Origin: Clostridiales bacterium
Lineage (GTDB): Bacteria > Bacillota > Clostridia > Christensenellales > Aristaeellaceae
Length of the DNA: 39,543 nucleotides
Direction: 5' to 3'
Assembly: GCA_015056245.1 (NCBI GenBank)
Contig: SVGQ01000015.1
Coordinates: 1-39,543 of the forward strand
Both the position numbers and the translations under genes were made by a program. The number at the start of each line of letters is the position of its first letter. Positions within the stretch are counted from its first letter, which is position 1. This document shows, one piece after another, positions 33,191-39,543 of the stretch. The notes beneath the pieces are model-generated. The model saw only the letters and a list, made by a program, of their open reading frames with translations, searched no databases and was not told where the DNA came from.

Positions 33191-34357
33191 TTATTGCAAC
33201 TGGTTCAGGAAGCTTTCCGCTTCAAAGCGATCCTCAAGGCCAAAATTCTCTGCAATGGTGGCAGCGATATCCGCGTAGGTACGGCGGGTAGCAATGCTCT
33301 TACGGCCTTGCATGCCCTTGTGGTAGCACAGGATGGGGATGTATTCCCGGGTATGGTCGGTGCCGGTGTGGGCAGGATCGCAGCCATGATCAGCTGTGAG
33401 AATCAAAAGATCATCCTCACCCATGGCTGCCATGATCTCTCCAAGGCGACCGTCGAAGTAGCGCAGCGCATCCGCATAGCCCTTCACATCCCGGCGGTGA
33501 CCATAGGAGGAGTCAAAGTCCACCAGATTAACGAACAGCAAGCCGGTAAAGTCCTGCTGCATGGCTTCCAGCGTGGCATCAATACAGGCGGGGTTGCCGG
33601 CAGCATGGTTGCTCTTGCACAGGCCGCGCATGCAGAAAATATCTTCGATCTTGCCAACGCCCATGGTGAACAGGCCTTTTTCGCTCATGGCATCCAAAAG
33701 GGTGCGGGCGACAGGTTCCAGCGAGAAGTCCCGGCGATTGCCGGTGCGGGTGAAACCGCCTTTTTCCTTGCCGATAAAGGGACGGGCGATCACACGGCCC
33801 ACCGCATGCTCTCCGGTCAGGATGGCGCGTGCCTTTTCGCACATCTCGTAGAGCTTCTCCGGGGGATAGAGTTCCTCGTGGCAGGCAATCTGGAACACGC
33901 TGTCGCCGGAGGTATACACAATGGGATAGCCGGTGCGGATGTGTTCCTCGCCCAGCTCATCCAGAATGGCGGTGCCGCTGGCGGGGCGGTTGCCCAGCGT
34001 CTTGGTACCGATCGCCGCTTCAAAAGCATCCATCACTTCCGGCGGGAAGCCTTCCGGATACAGAGGGAAGGGCTTCTCCAGCTTGATGCCCATCAGCTCC
34101 CAATGCCCAGTGGTGGTATCCTTGCCAGCGGAAGCTTCCATGGAACGACCGTAAACACCCGCGCCATCGGTGGGTACCGGGTAGCCCATGCCATCAATGC
34201 AGCCAAGGCCCATGGCTTCCATCCGGGGCAGACTGGGCGCTTCCTGCTCGTAAATATGTCCCAGCGTATTGGAGCCTGCATCGCCGTAGGCTGCCGCATC
34301 GGGCAAAGCGCCTGCGCCCACGCTGTCCAGCACGATCAAAATGACGCGCTTTTTCAA
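33191..34357 (-). CDS. deoB: phosphopentomutase
   Basis: A 388-residue metalloenzyme of the alkaline phosphatase superfamily that interconverts (deoxy)ribose-1- and -5-phosphate. Metal-binding and family motifs are present: VLDSVGAGALPDA at the start, GKDTTTGHWE with the phospho-accepting Thr, TSGDSVFQIA, NLVDFDSSYGHRRD and TADHGCDPAHTGTDHTRE. The start is taken as TTG at 34357 because AAGGAGG lies 7 bases upstream; the ATG at 34378 precedes that site and overlaps the thioesterase stop. With punA it forms the purine nucleoside salvage step of the operon. Confidence 0.95.
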   Translation of the reverse strand: MKKRVILIVLDSVGAGALPDAAAYGDAGSNTLGHIYEQEAPSLPRMEAMGLGCIDGMGYPVPTDGAGVYGRSMEASAGKDTTTGHWELMGIKLEKPFPLYPEGFPPEVMDAFEAAIGTKTLGNRPASGTAILDELGEEHIRTGYPIVYTSGDSVFQIACHEELYPPEKLYEMCEKARAILTGEHAVGRVIARPFIGKEKGGFTRTGNRRDFSLEPVARTLLDAMSEKGLFTMGVGKIEDIFCMRGLCKSNHAAGNPACIDATLEAMQQDFTGLLFVNLVDFDSSYGHRRDVKGYADALRYFDGRLGEIMAAMGEDDLLILTADHGCDPAHTGTDHTREYIPILCYHKGMQGRKSIATRRTYADIAATIAENFGLEDRFEAESFLNQLQ

Positions 34358-34377
34358 TGGTATTCCTCCTTTTCGCA

Positions 34378-34857
34378 TTATCCTTCCGGGTCGCGCTTGC
34401 GGTTTTCCTTGCGCCGCTGACCCGCTTCAAAATCAGCTGTTTCCTGTTCAGTTTCCAGTTTCAGGCGGGGAACCCGGGTGGGTTTTCCGTCCTCATCCAA
34501 AGCCACCATGGTCAGGTAAGCCCGGTTGACCAGCGCGCGGTTTTTGTTGCGTTCCGGGCGTTCTACAAAGGTTTCCACGCAGATTTCCATGCTGGTGTTG
34601 CCCACATAGGTCACCCGTCCGCAGAGAGTAACAATATCGTTCAGATTAGCGGGCTTCAAAAAGGACAAATGATCCACCGCCGCGGTGAGCACCTCGCGGT
34701 CCGCATGCCTGCGGGCCACCACGGCAGCCACCACATCGATCCACTGCATCAAAAGCCCGCCAAACAGCCGGAAACTGCTGTTCACATCCCCGGGCATCAC
34801 AATATGCACCTGCTCCGTACGGCTCTGATCTACTGTTTTCATTTCGCTGCGTATCAC
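34378..34857 (-). CDS. acyl-CoA thioesterase (hotdog fold, YkhA-like)
   Basis: A 159-residue single-hotdog thioesterase of the BACH/YkhA type, which hydrolyses acyl-CoAs. The signature region is FRLFGGLLMQWIDVVAAVVARRH (FRLFGGLLMQWID then VVAAVVARRH), with the catalytic Asp in the first helix, followed by VDHLSFLKPANLND. A basic tail (RRKENRKRD) ends the protein. The start is GTG at 34857 with GGAGG 7 bases upstream, overlapping the end of the previous gene by 4 bases. It is the second gene of the five-gene operon. Confidence 0.92.
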   Translation of the reverse strand: MIRSEMKTVDQSRTEQVHIVMPGDVNSSFRLFGGLLMQWIDVVAAVVARRHADREVLTAAVDHLSFLKPANLNDIVTLCGRVTYVGNTSMEICVETFVERPERNKNRALVNRAYLTMVALDEDGKPTRVPRLKLETEQETADFEAGQRRKENRKRDPEG

Positions 34858-36428
34858 AGCTCTACCTCCTTACCGTCCACACGGATTTTCACACTGTCTG
34901 CCATCTGCACCTCACCGGCTTTGGCAAGCAAAGCCCGATGGCGGGCATCCAGCAGGCGGCGATCCAGTACCCAGTGGAACAGAAGATGCTTCTTGGGCAT
35001 GGGATGCAAAGCGAACAGGTCGCTGTAACGGTCATACAACCGCTGGATGAGGGCGCTTTCCGTCAGGCTGCGGCCCACTTCCACATCAAACTGGCTCATA
35101 CTCTCCACTTCCCGCCCGATGAGCCCCAGCCGGTGTACTGGCGCGACGATAAAGGAAGCGTCCGGCTGATCGCCCACCAGCGCCAGATGAATCCGATCAT
35201 CCATGAGGGGCGAAAAGTCCGGCAGCACATCCGGGCAGATGGGATAGTGGAGCATGTCCATATTGATCCACGCCACATGGCTATAGCTTGGATTTTCAAT
35301 GGCGGTTTTACGCATCAGCAGCCACTTGCTGCGGCCCAGATGATCTTTTTCCGTCATTTTGCGCTTCAGGTAATCCCGCGGCAGCACCGCCCGTTCCGGA
35401 TAACTGCGGGCATTGGTACACAAGCCCCGCAGATACCGCTCGCACTTGCCGCCGGTGTAGAGGGTTAGCGGCAGATTCTTCAGGGCGTTCAGGTAAATAA
35501 AGCGCAGCATGTATACATCCAGAGGCTTGGGCGGATCAGGCAGATCCACAAAAGCGGAGATCAGATGAGGCATATCGGGTTCTTCCCGGCTTGCAAACAA
35601 GGAACGGATGCGACCTTTGATTGCCATGCTGGCAGGCAGTTTCTGCGGATAGGTTTCACCTGCATTATACAAGCCCCATTCATACCGAAGGGTCAGCGCA
35701 CCGGGTTCCCGGCTGAGACCGGCCAAACGTTCAAACCGGGCTACATTGGGCACTTTCATCATATCCGGCGTAGGCCGCTGCAGCCAGCGGACCGGCAGTT
35801 CCTTCACAGGCCACAACACCGGCTTGTCCAGCACATATACCGGAATATTGGATACATGCGCCGCAAGGCTCAGGGTTTCCCAGTTCAGTTCCATTTTTCG
35901 GAGAATCGACACCCGACCGAAAATCAATCCCGGGTCAGCCACCATGGTGTGCACGGGCGCTGCACTGCTGACCAATGGCAAGCCCCGTTCGATCTGTACC
36001 CGGTTGTTGTCCATGCGCTTGGTAAAGGCAGGCAGATAGGCCTGAGGTTCCAACCCTTCGCTGGCTGCACCCATGGAACCTGTCAGCAGCGCATTGTATT
36101 CCACTTTGCCAAAGCTGCCAAGCAGTTCTCTGTCCCACAGGGCTGCAAAATCATACTCCCCCAGCAAGGAAAGGAAATAGTTTTCTTCCGAAGTTAAAGC
36201 AGGCAGAATGTCCAGTTTGCCGGTATCCTCGTAAAACAGGAGGGAGTCTTTCGGCAGTTCCGCATTCGCTCCATCCTCCGAGGTCAATGCTTCCTCAAAG
36301 GCGTTGGGCATGGCAAAGCGAAGTCCCACCGGCGAGGCTGCCTGATCATAGGCCGCCAGAATGGTACGGCGGACTGACGCGGCATCCGGCTGACCATTGA
36401 GCATCACCAGAATATGGCTGACCGGCAT
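34854..36428 (-). CDS. large two-domain protein, glycosyltransferase-like (function unknown)
   Basis: A 524-residue soluble protein with no signal peptide. The N-terminal part (1-230) looks like a GT-A-type nucleotide-sugar fold: VSHILVMLNGQPDAASVRRTI resembles the opening of glycosyltransferases, and later come VSSAAPVHTMVADPGLIFGRV and further strand-loop units. The C-terminal part (about 290-490) resembles the WlaTC/HtrL-type domain, for example HVAWINMDMLHYP. AAGGAGG lies 9 bases before the ATG at 36428; an earlier ATG at 36473 lies within the promoter. It leads the operon that ends in dacF. The assignment is tentative; no catalytic motif is certain. Confidence 0.8.
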   Translation of the reverse strand: MPVSHILVMLNGQPDAASVRRTILAAYDQAASPVGLRFAMPNAFEEALTSEDGANAELPKDSLLFYEDTGKLDILPALTSEENYFLSLLGEYDFAALWDRELLGSFGKVEYNALLTGSMGAASEGLEPQAYLPAFTKRMDNNRVQIERGLPLVSSAAPVHTMVADPGLIFGRVSILRKMELNWETLSLAAHVSNIPVYVLDKPVLWPVKELPVRWLQRPTPDMMKVPNVARFERLAGLSREPGALTLRYEWGLYNAGETYPQKLPASMAIKGRIRSLFASREEPDMPHLISAFVDLPDPPKPLDVYMLRFIYLNALKNLPLTLYTGGKCERYLRGLCTNARSYPERAVLPRDYLKRKMTEKDHLGRSKWLLMRKTAIENPSYSHVAWINMDMLHYPICPDVLPDFSPLMDDRIHLALVGDQPDASFIVAPVHRLGLIGREVESMSQFDVEVGRSLTESALIQRLYDRYSDLFALHPMPKKHLLFHWVLDRRLLDARHRALLAKAGEVQMADSVKIRVDGKEVEL

Positions 36429-36452
36429 TTGCCCGCACCTCCTTTTTTTACT

Positions 36453-36481
36453 ATTATAAAAGGCAATTCCCACCGCGTCAA
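36453..36481 (-). promoter_or_regulatory. promoter of the glycosyltransferase-like-deoB-punA-dacF operon
   Basis: Minus-strand TTGACG, 17-base spacer, TATAAT. Its -35 box is 2 bases from that of the divergent capF-like promoter. Confidence 0.85.
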
Positions 36482-36483
36482 GA

Positions 36484-36512
36484 TTGACACCCTTCTCTCA
36501 TTGCGATAAGAT
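36484..36512 (+). promoter_or_regulatory. promoter of the CapF-like gene
   Basis: TTGACA, 17-base spacer, TAAGAT, 46 bases before the start codon. Confidence 0.8.
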
Positions 36513-36558
36513 AACAGAAGAGTTATATTCCTCATTTCGCACAAGAAGGAGGATCGTG

Positions 36559-37638
36559 ATGCATATACTGATCACCGGCGCAACGGATTTTCTGGGCCGG
36601 AATTTACGTACCCATCTGGAAAACCGCACCCCATCCGCAGGAGACAGGATCATCCCCATCAGCCCTGCGGATGATCCTGACCAACTGGCAGAAGCTATCG
36701 ACAAGGCAGATTTCGTATTTCATCTTATGGATGCACAGCAAGCAGCTGCCCATCCCTCATTCCTCCCAGATCTGCTCAAGGGACTGGCAGCTGCCAAAAA
36801 ACCACCTGTGCTGACAGCCGGAGCGACTGCTGAGGCAGACGAATCCCTGCGGACCTATCACCAGCGGACAGGCGCGCCGGTGTACAGCTATCATTTAGCG
36901 CAGGTTTTCGGCAAATGGGCCCGCCCAAACCAGAGCAGCATTGTTGCGACACTGTGCACCCGACTGACCCGGGGACTGCCGCTGCCTGTTGAATTCCCGG
37001 AAGAAACCGTAATGCTGGTTTATGTGGACGATGTGGTGGATGCCTTCTGCCGCAGGATGGAAGAGCCATCTTCCGGCATTCATCCCGCCTGTACGGTGGA
37101 GCCGGTGTATACCATTCCAGTCAGCGAACTGGCGCAGCGTCTGTCATCCTATGGCGATATGCGCAACAGGCTGGATGTGCCGGATCAGTCAGACCCTTTG
37201 ACCCATAAGCTTTATGCAACCTATCTTTCGTATCTTCCTCCAGAGGATTTTTCCCGCACGCCCGTTGTTCATCCCGATGAGCGGGGTTCCTTTACAGAAC
37301 TGCTGCATATGGACGGCTATGGTCAACTCAGCCTGAATGTATCCAAGCCCGGCATCGTCAAAGGCGAGCACTGGCACCGCACAAAGCACGAAAAATTCAT
37401 CGTGATTCAGGGGGAAGGAATGATCCGGCTGCGAAAACTGGGCGACAATACGGTGATCAGTTACCGGGTCAGCGGAGAAACACGCACCGTAGTAGACATT
37501 CCGCCGGGTTATGCCCACAACATCGAAAACCTGGGCGATACGGATCTTTACACCCTGATGTGGATCAACGAACGCTTTGATCCCTCCTGCACGGACGCCT
37601 ATCCCATGCCGGTCGTCAACCCTGACGCCAACAACTGA
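36559..37638 (+). CDS. CapF-like protein (SDR-like domain plus cupin), reductase half eroded
   Basis: A 359-residue protein with the CapF layout. CapF takes part in UDP-N-acetyl-L-fucosamine synthesis, using an extended-SDR reductase and a zinc cupin epimerase domain. Residues 1-240 fit the SDR part (HILITGATDFLGRNL, QVFGKWARPNQSSIVATL, MLVYVDDVVDAF), but the second Gly of the nucleotide loop is Asp10, and the region that should hold the catalytic Tyr-x-x-x-Lys is shortened, reading VLTAGATAEADESLRTY. The cupin domain (about 245-345) is well kept: DERGSFTELL, GEHWHRTKHEKF with His271 and His273, and PPGYAHNIENLGDTD with His320. AAGGAGG lies 7 bases before the ATG. No other capsule gene is near, so a changed role is likely. 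Confidence 0.88.
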   Translation: MHILITGATDFLGRNLRTHLENRTPSAGDRIIPISPADDPDQLAEAIDKADFVFHLMDAQQAAAHPSFLPDLLKGLAAAKKPPVLTAGATAEADESLRTYHQRTGAPVYSYHLAQVFGKWARPNQSSIVATLCTRLTRGLPLPVEFPEETVMLVYVDDVVDAFCRRMEEPSSGIHPACTVEPVYTIPVSELAQRLSSYGDMRNRLDVPDQSDPLTHKLYATYLSYLPPEDFSRTPVVHPDERGSFTELLHMDGYGQLSLNVSKPGIVKGEHWHRTKHEKFIVIQGEGMIRLRKLGDNTVISYRVSGETRTVVDIPPGYAHNIENLGDTDLYTLMWINERFDPSCTDAYPMPVVNPDANN

Positions 37639-37649
37639 TTCCCTCTGCC

Positions 37650-37688
37650 ATCAAATGTCACTTTCAGACATTCCCAGCGACATTTGAT
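37650..37688 (+). repeat. inverted repeat after the CapF-like gene
   Basis: ATCAAATGTC pairs perfectly with GACATTTGAT around a 19-base loop. The sequence after it is not a clean T-run, so it may be a weak terminator or a protein-binding site between the CapF-like gene and the next promoter. Confidence 0.5.
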
Positions 37689-37719
37689 ATCCTCATATTG
37701 AATTTTTACAGCATAAACC

Positions 37720-37748
37720 ATGACAATTGCTCAAGGGTATGCTATGAT
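37720..37748 (+). promoter_or_regulatory. promoter of the secreted 500-residue protein gene
   Basis: ATGACA, 17-base spacer, TATGAT, 70 bases before the start codon. Confidence 0.65.
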
Positions 37749-37817
37749 AATACCGTCGACAAAATGGATGATTCCCAATCACCAATCCCACGCATTTCTT
37801 TGTAAGGAGGAAACCCA

Positions 37818-39320
37818 ATGTTCCGCAAGATTTTGGCTTCTGTTCTTTGCCTGATGCTGGCGCTGGCCATGCCTCTCACCTCTTTGGCAGCCACCGACAT
37901 CGCTCTGAAGATTGTTCCCGGCCCCGAACTGGCAGCTACCGACGAAATGGTCAACACCATCTTCAACAACCTGATGCTCCGCATCGTGGCTGAGGACAAC
38001 AGCGGTCTGCTGGCTCTGGAATCCACTTCCGGCGAAATTGCCAGCGCTGCGATCCGCGCTGATGAAAACGGCATCTATGTTGCCAGCCCCTTCCTGGGTG
38101 ACCGTGTGGTTTACTTCACCATGGAAGACCTGTCTGCCTTCATGGTGGAAATGATGCGCCAGAGCGGCGTGGATGAAGAAACTATCGCTCAGTTCGAGCA
38201 GTCCCTTGCTCAGGTTGCTCTGCCTGCCGGTGCTCAGAACGTGACCGGCACTTCCATCACCGGCATGATGAATGTCGATGATCTGGACGAGCTGACTCCC
38301 GAGCAGCTGTATGCCAACGATCCCGCTATGCTCCAGTTTATGGAGAACATCGAAAAGAAGATGGTGGTCACCCAGGGCGAATTCACCGATCCTGCTTTCA
38401 ACACCGCCACCACCAAGACCGAAGTGGTCATGAACAGCGAAGACCTGATGCTGGTATTTGACAGCGAAATGGTGAAGGAAGTCTACGGCTCCATGGCCCA
38501 GAGCGCCGGCATGACTGCCGATGAATTGCTCAAGATGGTCAAGGATGTATTCTCCCAGCTGGATATGACCTACAACATCGTAACCTACACCAACGAAGAT
38601 GATCTGTGCGCCATGCAGATGGACATGATCATGAAGGGCGATGTGACGCTGGAAACCACCGATACCACCGGCAAGGCCACCACGGAAACCGCTACCTTCG
38701 ACATGACCATGGATATGGACATGAGCGTGTTGACCACTGGTGAAGTGGACAACATGGTCATCACCACCGTGATGAATGACAATGCTTCCACCGATGCTCC
38801 CGAAACCATTGGCTTCGACATGAACATCGCCAACAATGATGAAGCTGACACCGTCGCTTTCGACGGCAAGCTGACCGAGGCCGAAAGCACTGTGATGCTG
38901 TTCCAGGGTGCCTTTGCCGAGGCCGAAGATGATGCCATCAACGGTTGGGTGGGCATTCTGGCTGAAAACGAGCAGGTCACCTTCACCATCAACGGCAAGG
39001 AAAACAACGACGTGTATGAAGCTCTGGTATCCGTGTATGCCCGCGGTGAATCCACTGCCATTGTCGAGCCCACCTGGTCCGACAGCCCCGTCATCTCCTT
39101 TGCTGTGCAGGTTAAGGATGTGGCAACCCCCGATCTGCTCAACAAGATCAACGCCGCTGCCCCCGAAACCTCCGTGCAGCTGCTGAAGATGACCGAAGAA
39201 CAGCTCAACCAAGAGATCTCTGCCATCTCCGGCGATGCCATGAGCGCTCTGTTCTCCGGCCTGGGCAATCTGCCCGCTGAGCTGATGCAGCTGGTCATGA
39301 CCGCCATTCCCATGCAGTAA
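37818..39320 (+). CDS. large secreted protein of unknown function
   Basis: A 500-residue exported protein. Residues 1-24 form a signal peptide (FRKILASVLCLMLALAM, then LTSLAAT). No lipobox Cys and no C-terminal anchor are seen, so it should be released or loosely bound. The rest is acidic and rich in Met, Asp, Thr and Ala, with beta-strand-like runs such as TATFDMTMDMDMSVLTTGE and NVTGTSITGMM. No known domain was recognised. Strong AAGGAGG, near-uniform use of preferred codons and a long leader suggest high expression. Similar secreted, low-complexity proteins occur in clostridial genomes without assigned roles. It is monocistronic with a strong terminator. Confidence 0.88.
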   Translation: MFRKILASVLCLMLALAMPLTSLAATDIALKIVPGPELAATDEMVNTIFNNLMLRIVAEDNSGLLALESTSGEIASAAIRADENGIYVASPFLGDRVVYFTMEDLSAFMVEMMRQSGVDEETIAQFEQSLAQVALPAGAQNVTGTSITGMMNVDDLDELTPEQLYANDPAMLQFMENIEKKMVVTQGEFTDPAFNTATTKTEVVMNSEDLMLVFDSEMVKEVYGSMAQSAGMTADELLKMVKDVFSQLDMTYNIVTYTNEDDLCAMQMDMIMKGDVTLETTDTTGKATTETATFDMTMDMDMSVLTTGEVDNMVITTVMNDNASTDAPETIGFDMNIANNDEADTVAFDGKLTEAESTVMLFQGAFAEAEDDAINGWVGILAENEQVTFTINGKENNDVYEALVSVYARGESTAIVEPTWSDSPVISFAVQVKDVATPDLLNKINAAAPETSVQLLKMTEEQLNQEISAISGDAMSALFSGLGNLPAELMQLVMTAIPMQ

Positions 39321-39339
39321 TCGCACAAGCAAGTTTTCG

Positions 39340-39371
39340 CCTGCCCTGCCGCTTCGCGGTGGGGCAGGTTT
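39340..39371 (+). terminator. terminator of the secreted-protein gene
   Basis: A 13-bp stem, CCTGCCCTGCCGC with GCGGTGGGGCAGG (two G-T pairs), TTC loop, followed by TTT. It lies 19 bases after the stop. Confidence 0.88.
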
Positions 39372-39386
39372 CGTCACACAAAAATG

Positions 39387-39411
39387 CTCCGCATGAATGA
39401 ATCATGCGGAG
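39387..39411. terminator. second hairpin next to repeat copy B
   Basis: CTCCGCATGA pairs with TCATGCGGAG (10 bp, 5-base loop). On the minus strand it runs into a T-rich stretch (CATTTTTGTG), so it could end transcription entering from the right. The dispersed repeat starts 6 bases beyond it. Confidence 0.65.
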
Positions 39412-39417
39412 TCTGTT

Positions 39418-39543
39418 CGTCAAAAAACACGCCTACGGCGGCTTTTTTGACGAGTGTTGCACCGTTTGCCTACGAGCCTACGGCTCGCCGGGCGGCAAAC
39501 GGCGATAGGTATCCCTTGCTACGCAAGGGTTCCGAAACCACCG
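39418..39543 (-). repeat. hairpin-rich dispersed element, copy B (cut by window end)
   Basis: The reverse complement of this 126-base stretch aligns with 30863-30982 over nearly its full length with scattered differences and one short insertion. Stems shared with copy A are CGTCAAAAAA/TTTTTTGACG (39418-39452), GTTTGCC/GGCAAAC with an inner CGAGCC/GGCTCG, and CCCTTGC/GCAAGGG (39513-39529). The element continues past the window. Confidence 0.75.

Noticed and set aside
36484-39320. Capsule biosynthesis locus around the CapF-like gene
   Set aside because: None of the other capsule sugar genes are present; neighbours are a secreted protein and an unrelated divergent operon.
37779-39377. 532-residue open frame antisense to the secreted-protein gene
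   Set aside because: His/Gly-rich antisense artefact. The plus-strand frame has signal peptide, ribosome site and terminator.

Overview
The window looks like a chromosome segment of a spore-forming member of the Clostridia (Firmicutes), probably an anaerobe. The evidence is: the spore-maturation pair spmA-spmB; an AbrB-type regulator; a methionine T-box; a CsoR-controlled copper ATPase; the phosphopentomutase-purine nucleoside phosphorylase-DacF order also known from Bacillus subtilis; strong AGGAGG ribosome binding sites; and many promoters close to TTGACA-17-TATAAT. Most genes have GC-rich third codon positions. Two stretches are visibly richer in A+T: the membrane XRE regulator at the left end and the large surface protein near 18-20 kb.

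Layout. 0.02-4.0 kb, mostly minus strand: XRE regulator with membrane segments; SPFH/zinc-ribbon protein behind a pseudo-receiver protein; short-chain dehydrogenase. 4.0-9.0 kb, plus: MFS transporter, glycerophosphodiesterase and a secreted YARHG-like protein in tandem; then a BTAD regulator with a degenerate GGDEF-like tail, followed by thioredoxin. 9.0-10.6 kb: AbrB-like regulator (minus) and spmA-spmB (plus). 10.6-15.6 kb: T-box leader, then metG-tatD-GNAT-GNAT-miaA. 15.7-17.6 kb: GAF-GGDEF diguanylate cyclase, then tRNA-Arg(UCU), tRNA-His(GUG) and tRNA-Gln(UUG). 17.6-23.3 kb, minus: LPXTG-like surface protein; csoR-copA operon. 23.4-30.6 kb: GNAT and tcdA (minus); cytoplasmic pectinesterase, lipid kinase, acidic coiled-coil protein and an XRE-desulfoferrodoxin fusion (plus); TIM-barrel isomerase and hydrolase (minus); P-loop kinase-like protein (plus). 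30.65-31.02 kb: a hairpin-rich repeat lying inside a split bidirectional terminator. 31.0-36.4 kb, minus: a five-gene operon running from a glycosyltransferase-like gene through thioesterase, deoB and punA to dacF. 36.5-39.5 kb, plus: CapF-like protein, a large secreted protein, and a partial second copy of the repeat at the window edge.

How the genes fit together. The metG operon joins translation genes (methionyl-tRNA synthetase, MiaA) under control of uncharged tRNA-Met. csoR-copA is a self-contained copper efflux unit whose operator fills the promoter spacer. deoB-punA salvage purine nucleosides, while dacF in the same transcript trims peptidoglycan behind its own structured leader. The pectinesterase has no export signal and probably works on imported oligouronides.

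No prophage, CRISPR array or multi-gene defence system was seen. The most unusual items are the structured repeat that splits a terminator, the XRE-desulfoferrodoxin fusion with both iron sites apparently intact, a start signal inside copA that could give a separate copper chaperone, a ribosome-site-sequestering hairpin before dacF, and a CapF-like protein whose reductase half looks eroded.
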